Assembly (NCBI GenBank): GCA_905221615.1
Contig: CAJNDT010000599.1
Location: 62,001-126,000, forward strand
Length of the DNA: 64,000 nt
Direction: 5' to 3'
DNA from: Symbiodinium sp. CCMP2592
Taxonomy: Eukaryota; Sar; Dinophyceae; Suessiales; Symbiodiniaceae
Below are positions 26,640-37,496 of the stretch, one piece after another (the stretch's first letter is position 1; every line of letters begins with the position of its first letter). Below the pieces are notes generated by a model that saw only the letters and a program-made list of their open reading frames with translations, made no database searches and was not told the origin of the DNA. A program made the translations under genes and the position numbers.

Positions 26640-27023
26640 GTTTATAAGTTTAGGGATTTTCGTTTTAGTGTTGAGGGTTGAATCGGACCGTTCATCGTGC
26701 GTTTTGAGGCATGCCTTGCAAGAATGCTGTTGTAGCGACGCGGGCTGAATGATTTATTGGTTGTGCATGGGTTCGAAACCTTCTTCGCTTTGGGCTCGAC
26801 CCTGGTCTACTGGGTTCTTGTTAAGTTACTGTGCCGGGGATCTATAGGACATACTGGTTTCCTTATTCTGGCAACTTAAATTCGATCCCTTACTAACTGC
26901 GGCTTAAACCCTAGACCCTAAACCCTAAACCCTAAACCCTAACTTCAGTGGAACAAGAATCCAGTCTAGTCTCAGTCGTTTGATGTTTGGGTTTCAGGTT
27001 CAGGCTTTTGGTCTGGGTGCATC

Positions 27024-27134
27024 TTACCGAAAGGCTCCATGTACCCATATAGTAGGTACTAAGGCCTTAAAGGGGTCCCTATATGGGTACTTTAAGGCCT
27101 AAGTGCCTACTATTCGGGTAGATGGACCCTTATA
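27024..27134. mobile_element. Foldback FB-F
   Basis: GGCTCCATGTACCCATATAG with complement near 27100-27130; right end GGACCCTTATA is altered. Confidence 0.65.
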
Positions 27135-27260
27135 CCCTAGACCCTATAGAACCCTTATAGTACCCTCATAGTAGACCCTTGGAAGAAGCCTTGGGTTAGA
27201 TTCCAGTGGTTGTTTCTGGCTGCGATGTCCAGGGCCCTGAGAGACTCGGAGGGTGCGCAC

Positions 27261-27461
27261 TACGGTTGATGATATGAATCCTAGGGTTCCTTTAAAGGGA
27301 TCTATAATAGGACCCTGAAGGGGCTCCTTCAAGGGATCTATAGGATTTTAGGGTTTAGGGTTTAGGGATATGAATCCTGCATTACGCAGAATAAGGACTA
27401 TACCATAATTCCCATAGTTGAGGGTCCTTAAGGTAATGCAGGATTTATATCATCAACCGTA
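27261..27461. mobile_element. Foldback FB-I interrupted by duplication-flanked filler
   Basis: TA then CGGTTGATGATATG at the left, CATCAACCG then TA at the right. GATATGAATCCT at 27271-27282 recurs at 27367-27378. The filler has AGGGTTCCTTTAAAGGGATC, a second such unit, then TTTAGGG repeats. The copy at 53131 shows the uninterrupted element. Confidence 0.8.
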
Positions 27462-27656
27462 CTGTAACAAACTTTGGGTTTCAGTCAACAGCGTTCAGCC
27501 CGAAACCCAGACCCTAGCCCTAGTTGCGAGGGTTTGCCGGCTCGTACATTGGTTACCAGCATTACCAGTATTGTAAGAGTCCCAGACCTCCTTAGCGTAT
27601 TGCGGTACTTCAGGCGCTGCGATTTCTGGCTGAGGTTCGAAAGCATAGAACCCAAG

Positions 27657-27758
27657 AGGGTCCAGAGACACTACTATTATACGGTATTAGGTCCCAAAAG
27701 CCATATTGGGGATGGTCTTGTGAGACCTAATTCCATGATGGTAGTATATATGGACCCT
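27657..27758. mobile_element. Foldback FB-V
   Basis: AGGGTCCAGAGACACTACTA pairs loosely with GTAGTATATATGGACCCT; inner TATTAGGTC/GACCTAATT. Confidence 0.55.
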
Positions 27759-27894
27759 CTGCGGGAACCAGATATGTCCTAAACTCAAAGCCTTGAGAAG
27801 CGTGGACAGGCTATCCTGGCCAGCCACCGGCGGGAGGTGCGCAGGGATGCGGCGTTTGATTTGACTGAAATAGCGTTTGTTGTGCAGGCCCAGT

Positions 27895-28160
27895 ACCTAC
27901 TGCTGCTACTACTGCTACTGTTACTTCAATTATTAATACTACTACTAGTACCACCACCACCACTACCACGACCACTACGACTACCACTACTACAAACCAC
28001 TACCACTACCATTACCATTGCCACTACCACTACAACTACCGCCACCACCACGACGACGACGACTACCACTACTATTCATACTGCTACTACTGCTGCTGGT
28101 GCTACCTACTACTACTACTACTACCACTACTACTACTGCTGCTGCTGCTGCTGCTACTAG
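27895..28160. repeat. Trinucleotide (CTA/CCA/CTG)n tract
   Basis: Several phases of imperfect triplets. All six frames are open, giving artefactual poly-Thr, poly-Leu and poly-Tyr frames. Confidence 0.85.
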
Positions 28161-28450
28161 AAATGCCAGCTTCCAGCCTTGGGTACCCTTCATTTCTTAG
28201 CTTCCTGTTACATTTACATTTCCGCATTTCCCAACTTCTGGAACGTTGGGTACCCTTCATTTCTTGCTCATTTCTTAGCCGGGGCTCGAGCCCATGGTAG
28301 TTCAGCTGCACTCTACTAAGCCAATGCCTTTGCCATTAGCCTAGACAGGCACCACTAAGACAGCATTACAGTACACCTCATGCACTCCTTAGTGTCCAGA
28401 AAAGGGCTGTTTGGACCCGGCTCATGGCACCGACACTGTGGGAGGAGCTG
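28161..28450. other. Short direct repeats before the hairpin array
   Basis: GGGTACCCTTCATTTCTT occurs at about 28182, 28247 and again at 28933. Confidence 0.6.
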
Positions 28451-28850
28451 GAAACCACCCAAAATAAGAAACGTAGCCCCCCACGTTTCTCATGTTGGCT
28501 CCTTTCGTGTGCCCACTAAGCTTGGGGCTTGGAAACCACCCAAAATAAGAAACGTAGCCCCCTACGTTTCTTATGTTGCTTCCTTTCGTGTGCCCTAAGC
28601 TTAGGGCTTGGAAACCACCCAAAATAAGAAACGTGGCCCCCTACGTTTCTTATTTTGGCTCCTTTCGTGTGCCCTATAAGCTTATAGGCTTGGAAACCAC
28701 CCAAAATAAGAAACGTAGCCCCCTACGTTTCTTATTTTGCTTCCTTTCGTGTGCCCTAAGCGTAGGGCTTGGAAACCACCCAAAATAAGAAACGTAGCCC
28801 CCTACGTTTCTTGTTTTGGCTCATTTCGTGTGCCCTAAGCTTATTTCTGG
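28451..28850. repeat. Tandem array of five hairpin units, about 80 bp each
   Basis: Units begin GAAACCACCC at 28451, 28532, 28611, 28693 and 28772. Each has AATAAGAAACGTAG, CCCC, then its complement; the fourth unit has a perfect 16-bp stem. Linkers between units are themselves palindromes around AAGCTT (CCCTAAGCTTAGGG, CCTATAAGCTTATAGG), with both arms changed together. Open frames on both strands are by-products. Confidence 0.8.
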
Positions 28851-29047
28851 GGTTTTCCGAGGCTTGACTTGAGAACACCCGAATCAAGAAACTCACCACC
28901 CAGCCAAATAAGAAATGCCCCCAAAACGTTGGGTACCCTTCATTTCTTAGCTGGAAGGCGTTTTGAATTTTGGGTTTTTTGGTGCTATCCGGTTGACGTA
29001 GCCCCTACGTTTCTTATCCAACCATTTCTTGTACAGTGATTGCACTG

Positions 29048-29089
29048 TACTACCACCACCACTACCACTACCACTACCACTACCACTAT

Positions 29090-29153
<64 letters not shown>

Positions 29154-29178
29154 GCTACTGCTACTGCTACTGCTACTG
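29048..29178. repeat. (CTA)n/(CCA)n/(CTG)n microsatellite
   Basis: About 130 bp; (ACT) runs in the middle, ACTGCT at the right. Confidence 0.9.
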
Positions 29179-30000
29179 TTTCCTCTAGTTCTACTACATA
29201 GGGCCCGGCCCCACATTTCAAACACAGGAAAAGCTGCAATATTCTACCTCAATCCTGCATCCCAAATTCCCCAGGCCCCAACCCTCCGCCCCAACCAAAA
29301 ACAGCGATCAACACCTATATGATATGTACATACTATATAGACAAGCGCACACACAAACAAACTACCCAAACCAAAACTCTGAACCTTCAGTGAGAAGATT
29401 TCTGCAGCTCGTGAGGTGACTTCGCAGACACGACAGCGGCTGGATGAGGTCGTGGGGGCATGTCTTATGGTTTTAGTATCCCGCGAGCAACGATCTATAG
29501 GGAGCTCGGGATTGCGGCATGAGGATGCTAGGGTTGAGCATTTAGGGCTTCGAGGTCTTGTTCTAGAACTGTTGATTTTCCCGGCTTGGTGCTTAGGGAG
29601 TTTGGGTTTAGGATATTGGATTCTAGGGTTTGGGGTGTACATAGGGCATCAGAGTTTTTGTTGGAGGTCTTTTGGGGGCTCAGGGCCTTTGGGTTTCGGG
29701 CTTTCCAGGATTTTTGGGTCGAAGGTTTGGGGCGTTTGGCTGGGCGTTTTTGGGCCCTTTTGGGCTTTGAGGTTTAAGGCGCTAGGGATTAGGTGTTGGG
29801 GTTTTCTGGGCGCAAGAAAGATTCATCGGCAGAGACACTGGGCGTGTAAGGTTTAGGGTGTTATCCTGACTTCGTAACTCGAATCCGCTTTTAGTTCGGG
29901 ATTAGAACGGAGTTGGCTGTAACATGAGATTAAGGAACGGAAGCTTTTTGCGGTGGGACTCATGGTTTGGAAGGGTCCACTAAGTCACTAAGTAGAGTCG
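29179..30000. other. Unique and G-rich degenerate sequence, no gene
   Basis: TTTAGGG-like words scattered from 29530 to 29860; long frames here follow from the biased composition. Confidence 0.35.
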
Positions 30001-30052
30001 TGGCGTTCGGGGTTTTGTGTTAGAAGTGGCGTTCGGGGTTTTGTGTTAGAAG
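30001..30052. repeat. Perfect 26-bp tandem duplication
   Basis: Two identical units beginning TGGCGTTCGGGG (30001-30026, 30027-30052). Confidence 0.9.
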
Positions 30053-30274
30053 TGTAGAGTGTGCGCAGCTACAGGTTTAAGCAGTGGATGTTGCTGCTGG
30101 CGTGCCGCAGTAGCAACGCCAGGAAGAGCCATAATGATCGTATCGGTAGTCCTTCTGAGACTTGGGGTCAGGATGGTTTCGAACATGCTTTCCCACAGCA
30201 ACAAACCACTCAAATCCCGCTGAACCGACAAATCGCAAAGGACCCAACCCTGCACCCCTCAACTAAACCCTTCC

Positions 30275-30334
30275 TATAGTCTCCATTGTAGTTCCTTTTT
30301 CTGGTTTAACCAATCTTATATCAAGGATCCGAAA
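30275..30334. mobile_element. FB-E left half
   Basis: CTATAGTCTCCATTGTAG through GGTTTAACCAATC; the right arm is missing after 30334. Confidence 0.65.
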
Positions 30335-30949
30335 AGGAAACCCCAAAAGCGATAAACCCTAAATCCTGAAACGCCAAGGCCCGAGGAAACGCGAATGCCC
30401 ATCCCCCAAAGTCGCAGAACCCAGGAGAAGGAGCTACGCCACGCCTCGAGCTGAGCTTTGTTCGGATTAGGGTTTAGCATCCAGGGTTGAGGGGGGCTTT
30501 GGGTTTAGGGTTTGCGGTTAATGGGGGTTTCGGGTTCAGGGTGTGTTAGGTTTAGGGGGACCTCCCTGAGTGTTGTGCTGGGTCGCAATGCAGATGGGCA
30601 AACAGCAGCTCTCAAGGCGTACCGGCAAAGAGCGGCTACTGGGTTTACAGTTTCTGATCTTCGGGGTACCATACTTTAATACTTTTATCTTACAGGATCC
30701 ATCTTAAAGGCCCAGGTTAGGGTGTAGGGAGGCAGGTCTGCGTGAGGGCCAGAATAAAACCTGAAAGCCCCCAGCAACCTCAAGCCTACACCCTAAACCA
30801 CCTAACTAAACTTTTCAACCCCCCCGCCCCAAATCCTGAGCCCTACACCCTAAACCCTGAACCCATAACCTAAGCTAAAGCCGATCATCACCCAGACGAT
30901 CAAGGACACACTTCGTATTCAGAACCGAGGGCCTAGTTAGTTTGGCTTT
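30335..30949. other. Telomere-like patches, no gene
   Basis: CCCTAAA words near 30350 and 30840-30870, TTTAGGG words near 30480-30560. Confidence 0.4.
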
Positions 30950-31120
30950 AGGGTTTAGGGTTCCAGTGTGGGTTTGGGGTTTAGGGTTCCAGTTTGGGTT
31001 TGGGGTTTAGGGTTCCAATTTTGGTTTAGGGTTTAGGTTTCCAGTTTGGCTTTAGGGTTAATGGCTCCAGTTTGGGTTTATTGTTTAGGGTTGCATTTTG
31101 GGTTTAGGGTTTTGGGTTTA
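30950..31120. repeat. 26-27-bp tandem repeats derived from TTTAGGG
   Basis: About six units of TTTAGGGTTCCAGTTTGGGT plus TTGGGG, decaying to the right. Confidence 0.75.
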
Positions 31121-31261
31121 AGTGGGTTCAAACATAATGCTGACCCCTGATTGCAAGCCCCCTTTCCTTAGTCAGGATAGCCATCGTGATCCCAACGTTG
31201 AGGCCCATGCCAAAAGAGGTCCTTTCTCCGGGCTTTGTATACATGAAGACCTTTCCAACAA

Positions 31262-31262
31262 A

Positions 31263-31305
<43 letters not shown>

Positions 31306-31313
31306 TGTAGTAG
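31262..31313. repeat. (TAG)n microsatellite
   Basis: About 15 units of TAG, one interrupted by TTG. Confidence 0.9.
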
Positions 31314-32540
31314 CAGGGGCAAGAAAGCCTTCCAACAATTCTAAAACTCTTGTGCAGCCCTATGGAGCCCAAAGAAGGCTGAACCCATGAAAGCCCTAAG
31401 TTTCAGCCCTGTAAACATCTCAACAAGCCCTATCCCTAAACCCTAGATCGTAACCCTGTGCACATCACAAAAGTACTATAAGACCTCAACCCTAAGTCGT
31501 AACACTACAAAAAGCATCACCATAGAACTCCTAAACCCTAAACCCCAACCCCTAAACCCTAAACCCTACCAGGTCGAGTGGATGAGCCGCGCTGACAATA
31601 AGCGCCGTGAGCGTGAAGAACAGGCCTTTGGAGAGTTGCGAGCCTTTTAATGTTTAGTCTTTATAGTGCTTTGGATTTAGGGGGTGTAGGGTTAAGGGTT
31701 TAGGGTTCTAGGGCTTATGGAGTTTGGGGTGTTGGGGAGTTCTGATGCGTGAGATGCGCCTAGAGTATTCTTTGTAGTTTCTGTTATTGGCAACCGTGTT
31801 TGTGGTTACAGGATCCTCACTGTGAGCCGGTTAAGCAAACAAGAATTCGCAATAGAGACTGCTGGTAGGTATCCCCTCAGGCTTTGAGGAGCTGATGTGG
31901 TTTGGGGTTTTGGGTTTAGGGCTTGGGGTTTAGGGTTGGGCTTTGTTCCACGACGACGACGGCTTGTCTCGCAACTTGTTTTTTTGTTTGTGTGTTGCGC
32001 TTACTGGTATGGCCGTCGATATCCGCACTGCTTCTTCTGTCGTCTTAAGGTTCGCACCGGTCACTCTGCCCCTGACATCATTGCTAGTGCAACATGAGCA
32101 CCAGCAGTAACATTCAGTTACGATGTTGGTACTGCTGCACTTCTTGGCACACGAGGGCTTCGGATGTTGGCTTTAGGTTGTTGCTTTCGGACAGTCTTGC
32201 AGTTGCTTGTTCAGAGCGCGTGTCTCGTTTCGAAGATCCAAGATAGGGTCCAAATGCAAGCACCAAGCTCGTACCCCAAACCCCCCAATTCAATTCAACC
32301 CTAATTAAACCCTAAACCCTGAACGCTGAGTAAACCCTACACTGGCCCTACACCCTAAACCCTAAGTAGACCGTAAACCCCTAAATCCCTAAGCAAACCC
32401 AAGACCCTGAAGACTCAACCCGAAAGCCTTGCGCAAGTGCCTCTTCCATTCTCGGGACCCCTATCAGCCTTGTGAGAACATTTCACATTTGCATTATGAG
32501 TACTTAAACCCATTTAATACTATCCCAACCATGAACTAGC
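31314..32540. other. Telomere-like patches and unique DNA
   Basis: CCCTAAA patches at 31430-31570 and 32300-32410, TTTAGGG at 31680-31710 and 31900-31940. No gene recognised. Confidence 0.4.
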
Positions 32541-32634
32541 TACCCTAAGGCTCCATAGTAGTTTCTTTTTGGGGTTCATATATAGAAATCGATAAGCTAA
32601 TCCCCAAAAGGAACTACTATGGAGCCTCTGGGTA
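32541..32634. mobile_element. Foldback FB-C, TA-flanked
   Basis: TACCCTAAGGCTCCATAGTA with complement ending CTGGGTA. Paired changes (CCATAGTAG/CTACTATGG instead of CCAAAGTAG) keep the stem. Confidence 0.8.
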
Positions 32635-32636
32635 GA

Positions 32637-32700
32637 CCCTAAACCCCTAAACCCTAAACCCCTAAACCCTAAACCCCTAAACCCTAAACCCCAAAACCCA
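32637..32700. repeat. Telomeric array starting at the FB-C edge
   Basis: CCCTAAA/CCCCTAAA units begin two bases after the FB-C right end. Confidence 0.85.
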
Positions 32701-32845
32701 AAACCTTGAACCCAGGCTCAACCCCAAACCGCAGCTGCCAACAGGAGCTGCGAAGGGCCACGGAACTGCAGACGGAGGCCTTTCTGTCAGAAGATCCATG
32801 CACGCGACAGTCGCACATATCACTACTGAGACTGAGGTTTCTACA

Positions 32846-32867
32846 TGCATATATATATATATATATA
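32846..32867. repeat. (TA)n microsatellite
   Basis: About ten TA units. Confidence 0.9.
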
Positions 32868-33160
32868 GATCTACACACATATGTATATACGTATGCATAA
32901 AGCCATTACAACTATATTATTTGAAGTCTGGTTGTACATTCGTCTGCAGACGTTTTTGTTGTGCATCGCACGGTGGCAGGCGAGGCACAAAGCCTGGCTG
33001 TCGTGCATCGTCATGGCCGGCGCCCCAAGCGACAAAGTGGCAGCTCTCCAAATTAGTAGGACCCCTTAAACGGTCGTTCTTATACGTGTGCCGTACCACG
33101 GCTGGACTTGAAAAGGCACCCTAATGTAGAGAACTGCCCAAGCCGCGTGCTCACTAAACC

Positions 33161-33273
33161 GTCTGGTGCGTAGTAGGGAATGGGGGAATGGATCCCCATA
33201 GTAGTCCCTATATAATAATCCCCAACTATAGTCCCCATAATCCATTCTCTCCATTCTCTACTAAGAACCAGAC
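33161..33273. mobile_element. Foldback FB-O, intact copy
   Basis: GTCTGGTGCGTAGTAGGG to CTACTAAGAACCAGAC; inner GAATGGGGGAATGG and complement. Confidence 0.75.
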
Positions 33274-34290
33274 AGCAAACGCGGGGTGTGGGGTATGGGG
33301 AAAATAATGGAAAATATGTAAAAGGAGGTTTCATAGTCTAAGGCTGCATTGTTACATCGCTGCCCACTTGCCCATCAGCTCTGTTTTTCCTGACCTTAGC
33401 CCCTTATTTAGTTCTATGTTCTTTCGCCACCTGTCTCGTTTCATCAGTCAGTTCCCCCCGTAAGTCCCGCCGATGTTTTTCAATTTTTGACACCCAACCT
33501 TTTTATCATCCTCATTCGTTTTCTTTCATATCTCACCTTATCCATTATCGAGCGGGTTTCAACAGCTAATCTACCTCATTCATGCAACAAATCCTACAAA
33601 TAACAATGTCTCGATAGTTTAATTTGCCCACCTTTTGCGTTCCTATATTCTTAAAGTCTTCCGCATGTCGCAAGCTAAATGTCTGTTTTTGTTATGACTT
33701 ATAGCATAATAAATACACCTATTTTCATTACCCATTATAGCCCCTTCTTCATTCCGGTCTTTTGACGACGTCTAAGGCTTCTTGGGCTTCCCGTGTTATA
33801 GTTATTCCTTTTAGCGTGAGTTTCTGTCCTTTTGTCACTCATTCATTTCTTTCTTGATTTCTCATCGGGTATGCTCGAACGACTTCGGCTTGCTCCTCTC
33901 TGTAATAAACCCATGAATAACAGTATGCCTATACTGGACCCAAGGGGTCTCATTCAATATTTAAGCCGTATGTTTGCAACGACGAGCACCACATCTTCTT
34001 CAACGGTGCGCTCGGCATGCTTGAAGGGATATAGCGAAGAACAGTTGCGGTACAGTTTTTGCTCATTGAGTTTGATAAGCATGAGCAAAGTTGCTTTGTG
34101 CTCGATAGAGGCTTTGTGCTTCAAGCGTCCCAAGCTTTCGCATCCGCTTGTGACTTGTGTCATGGTTCCTCAAAGGATGTGTCGGGCTACCCCGCTGTCG
34201 ATGAAAGCGACAATGAGTGGGTCGAGAGAAACTGGTCTGAAGCCACTGACAAATCCCATGTGAGCCAAATGACCCGCAAGATGACGTTGA
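33274..34290. other. Repeat-poor island, possible decayed gene
   Basis: About 1 kb without telomeric words or foldbacks, pyrimidine-rich at 33370-33750. Frames on both strands at 33830-34300 are open, with interruptions; none has a confident match. Confidence 0.35.
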
Positions 34291-34614
34291 CAAGCCACCG
34301 ACGGGCGCAGGTTCAAGTTCCGTCTACAATGGTTCTTCTTCCAGAATCCGATGAGGTCATCGTTAAAGGACGACGAGTTGGATGCATTGATAGCCAGCGC
34401 TCAGATCAGTGATGATTTCAACAGAGTCATCGCATTGACTTTGGGAACGGCAGGGTTCTATATTGATACCTTGCGCAAATACAAGAAGGAGCTTGGCATG
34501 ATCCAATTCAAAACGATAAGGCCAGATGCTATAAAGGGTGTTGTTTACATGACGGTGAATTTCGACATGGCAGGCAGCAAATGCAGCTCAAGGGTCAAGA
34601 GAGGGTTGGAATAA
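34291..34614 (+). CDS. Exon-like open frame, unknown
   Basis: 108 codons after a stop at 34288, ending TAA at 34612. The first ATG is at 34351 (88 codons). The protein has natural composition: DGRRFKFRLQWFFFQ, then an acidic helix (LKDDELDALIAS), a hydrophobic stretch (VIALTLGTAGFYI) and a Lys-rich part. No family recognised. An overlapping frame (34059-34412) is also open, so an intron or frameshift may lie between. Located in the only long repeat-poor island near here. The 3' end runs into the 49-bp tandem repeat. Confidence 0.3.
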   Translation, partial: QATDGRRFKFRLQWFFFQNPMRSSLKDDELDALIASAQISDDFNRVIALTLGTAGFYIDTLRKYKKELGMIQFKTIRPDAIKGVVYMTVNFDMAGSKCSSRVKRGLE

Positions 34615-34750
34615 ACAGTGACCTTTCTGTTTCTTTATGCAGGTTTGTACATGGTTGAAATACACAGTGGCCTTTCTCTTTCTTTATGTAAGTTTATACG
34701 GGGTTGGAGTAAACAGTGACCTCTCTGTTTCGTTATGTAAGCACATTTTG
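34604..34750. repeat. 49-bp tandem repeat, three units
   Basis: Units begin GGTTGGAATAAACAGTGACC and contain TTTCTTTATGCAG or TTTCTTTATGTAAG. The first unit overlaps the end of the open frame. Confidence 0.8.
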
Positions 34751-35009
34751 CGACTAGAGTATACCTGCCCCAAACCCAGTCAAATTTTTCAGGTCCTTGA
34801 ACTTCGTGCAACCCTATTATCCAACCTGTATAAAGCCTTACAAAACCCTTCACAAATCCGTAGTCTATGTGCAAGGCCACTATATAATTGCGCGGTTTCC
34901 ACCAACCTGAAGGCAGCCAATGCTCCTAAACCCTGAGCCCTAAACCCTAAACCCTCAACCCCAAACCCAAATTAGCTATGGAAGCTCAGGCTCTGCGCTC
35001 TGATAGCGC
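34751..35009. other. Unique DNA with a short CCCTAAA patch
   Basis: The patch lies at 34926-34965. No gene recognised. Confidence 0.4.
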
Positions 35010-35221
35010 GAAGAGTCCGTGTATTCATATGCGAGTTTCCGAAAATTACAGGTACCTTATTTTGGGGTCCTTATCATAAGGATCCTACTATTCAGGGTGC
35101 TATGTCAGGAACCCCTGTTTTCGATAACTTTCATATTGTAGATACGGTAGCCCTCAAGTAGTCCCTATACAGGTACTTTGCGGGCCAAGTGTGTACTATA
35201 TCGGTACATGGACCCTTAGGG
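35010..35221. mobile_element. Foldback FB-F interrupted by FB-G
   Basis: Left arm GAGTCCGTGTATTCATAT, resumed after the insertion as TGTAGATACGG; right arm TACATGGACCCTTAGGG. Comparison with other FB-F copies gives the empty site. Confidence 0.7.
35031..35132. mobile_element. Foldback FB-G with ATAT duplication
   Basis: GCGAGTTTCCGAAAAT to TTTTCGATAACTTTC. ATAT at 35027-35030 and 35133-35136. Confidence 0.8.
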
Positions 35222-35796
35222 TAGGGTGGGAGTTTTGAAACGAAGGACTCACATCTAAGGCCTTCGGGCACAGAGAACCTACTAGCGAGAGATTTGGGGC
35301 TTCAGTAGGTTCCCTAAACCCTACACCCTACACTCTAAACTCGAAACCCTGAGCCCTACACCCTAAACCCTGAACCATAAACTATTAGTGAGCCCTAGGA
35401 GACCCCTGCTGTACCGCTCTCGGGGTGCTTCTGGAGCTTATTGCTTTTTTGAGCTAGGGCTTCAGTGCTGGGGTCTAGTAGATCCGACTATGAATATTCA
35501 AAAAGTCCCGTAGCTTAAAGCCTAAGCCATAACTGTCCAAGTTGTGATTTAGTGTTTCGTGCTCAGAATTCGTATACCTTTCGACGAGGTCTCTTTCGTC
35601 AAGACCGTGATGGGACGCTCGACGGTGCCCCTGGGGTCAGGGCAACGATATAGAATTACCAATACCATTTCCCAAATATTCTTATTGCCTTGCAATACTT
35701 TCTTGATTATTAAGGCCCCTATCTTGGGTTTCGCGCTTACGGAACTTATCCTAAAACCCTGGGCCCGAAAAGACACTGTGAAGCCCGGTGAATCCT
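35222..35796. other. Unique DNA, CCCTAAA patch at 35310-35385
   Basis: No gene recognised. Frames on both strands around 35549-35906 overlap FB-C and are not called. Confidence 0.4.
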
Positions 35797-35890
35797 TACC
35801 CATAGGCCGCAAAGTAGTTCCTTTTTGGGATTACCTTATAGGATTCTTAATATGGACCCCCAAAAGGAACTACTTTGGGGCCTTAGGGTA
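35797..35890. mobile_element. Foldback FB-C, TA-flanked
   Basis: TACCCATAGGCCGCAAAGTA to CTTTGGGGCCTTAGGGTA. Confidence 0.8.
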
Positions 35891-35964
35891 TAGAGCCAGG
35901 TACTGAAGGAGCGTTGAGGTCTCTGGCGCCTAACACGTGAGTTTAGGGTTGAGGGTTGGGGGCT

Positions 35965-36064
35965 TGCCAGCACCCCCCCCAAATACCGTCTATTATACCC
36001 TAAATACCCATTATGAAGGACCATAGGGGCGCTATTTTTTAAAGGGTACTTGGGGGGTGCTGGT
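35965..36064. mobile_element. Foldback FB-X
   Basis: GCCAGCACCCCCCCCAAATA to GGTACTTGGGGGGTGCTGG. Diverged relatives at 39733 and 54717. Confidence 0.65.
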
Positions 36065-36149
36065 GGTGCTTGGGGCTTAGGGTTTAGGATTGATGAAGGT
36101 AACCAAGGTAGGCCTCAAGGCCTGCACGGGAAACGCCAATTCCTGAACC

Positions 36150-36650
36150 TACCTGTAGTCTCCAGCGTAGTCCGTTTCCTGGGTTTGCCAGTAGTGTATT
36201 TAGGATCCTGTAAGTAAGGAAACCCGCAAAGAGGAACTACAATGGAGACTAATCCCTTCCCCTTGACATTCAACCCCCCCTAATATAAAAACTCCCGGCC
36301 CCCGGAATTTCGCGGTTTCGGGCCCCACATTCAATTTAAAAGGGACAACATTAAGACAGCAGAGCTTTAGGGTTTAAGGGTTTAGGGCTCAGGCCTAAAG
36401 CTTTAGGGCTTGAGGCTTTGGGGCTTAAAGTTTAGGGCTCAGGGCTTTAGGGTTTGGGGCTCGAGGTTTAGGGCGTAGGGCTTTAGTAGGGCCTCAGGGC
36501 TCCAGGCTTAGGATAGCTAGCAGCTGGGAGTCCGGGTACGTGGATGCACCGAAACCCACCCTAATATAAAAACTAAGCCTCCGAAATCCAGTTTTTATGT
36601 TAGGGAGGGGGGGGGGGCCTTTAATATTAGGGGGAAGGGATTATAGGTAG
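36150..36650. mobile_element. Foldback FB-E interrupted by FB-Y
   Basis: TACCTGTAGTCTCC on the left; the right arm GGAGACTATAGGTAG is split after GGAGACTA and resumes at 36642. Confidence 0.75.
36252..36641. mobile_element. Foldback FB-Y (390 bp), TA duplication, nested in FB-E
   Basis: Ends ATCCCTTCCCC and GGGGAAGGGAT, then inner CTAATATAAAAACT in both arms. TA at 36250-36251 and 36642-36643. The interior carries degenerate TTTAGGG words (36370-36500). Confidence 0.7.
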
Positions 36651-37316
36651 AGCCCAAAGCGGATCCCACTCCCGGAACACTGTCACACGGCATCCTAGGT
36701 GTTTGGGGCGCTCGGAATCTCAAACCACCGACTCACCAACCCGAACACCCTAAACCCTAAAACCCTAAACTTTGTGGTGCCCTCCTAGTGCCGTAAACCC
36801 TCAACCTTCTCAAAACCAATTGTAGGGGCCTCAGTCATTAAATTGCTGAAGCTATTTCCTAGGGTTGGTTCCTTATTGTAAAGCATAGTATGGTGTACTA
36901 TCCCCCCAAGCCCCAGTCAAACGATTACGGCTTTGCGGATGTCAACTCTCAAAGTCGCGTCACCAGGAGCGACGTTCGGAGTTGGACAAGCTGCGACGGG
37001 AGTGGCTTGACCTTGCCTATGCTTTCTCGGAAGACCTGTAGTGTCGAGGGCCTTCCTTGCGAGGTCTGGGGGATTGCTGGGGTTGCAGCTTAGCTTCATG
37101 ACGGCGACTTCGCAGGTTGGGTCGGCAGGTAGGCAGCGGAAAGTTCATATCCCAGAGCTTCCAGCCCTGGTATAGTCACCTAGACCCCTCACCCGGAAAC
37201 AACACGCTCAAACCCTACCTAAACCCCGAATCCCTGAACCCTACGCTACATTGAATGCCCCTGATAGTCGGTCTGAGTCTTGCTCCGTCCATGCCGTAGA
37301 TCCCTGAAGCTCTTTT
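36651..37316. other. Unique DNA, no recognised gene
   Basis: Short CCCTAAA words near 36750 and 37205. Open frames at 36890-37099 overlap on both strands. Confidence 0.35.
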
Positions 37317-37428
37317 TCTAGGACCTAGAGTAGGCCCTTATTCCCTTTTTGGGGGTTCAGGTTCCCTTATAAGCCCCTTTAAACCAAAAAGGGCACCCTT
37401 TTTATTCCTAGGTTACTCTTAGGTCTAG
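37317..37428. mobile_element. Foldback FB-M, uninterrupted copy
   Basis: TCTAGGACCTAGAGTAGGCC to GGTTACTCTTAGGTCTAGA. Reference for the telomere-interrupted copy at 38961. Confidence 0.8.
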
Positions 37429-37496
37429 ATTTTTGAATGACCTCCATTGGAGGATTGGTTGCATTTATACTTGCAGCAATGTGCACATATATACTT

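Noticed and set aside
27837-28200. Poly-Leu, poly-Thr and poly-Tyr proteins
   Set aside because: Direct translations of a trinucleotide tract in several frames.
28380-28788. Repeat proteins on both strands of the hairpin array
   Set aside because: Both strands read open because each unit is a palindrome of a length near a multiple of three; no start or flanking gene structure.
34157-34401. Minus-strand copia-like aspartic protease
   Set aside because: A FIDSG core followed by ARHIL resembles a retrotransposon protease active site, but a stop follows at once, no reverse transcriptase or integrase motif is nearby, and the opposite strand has equally open frames.
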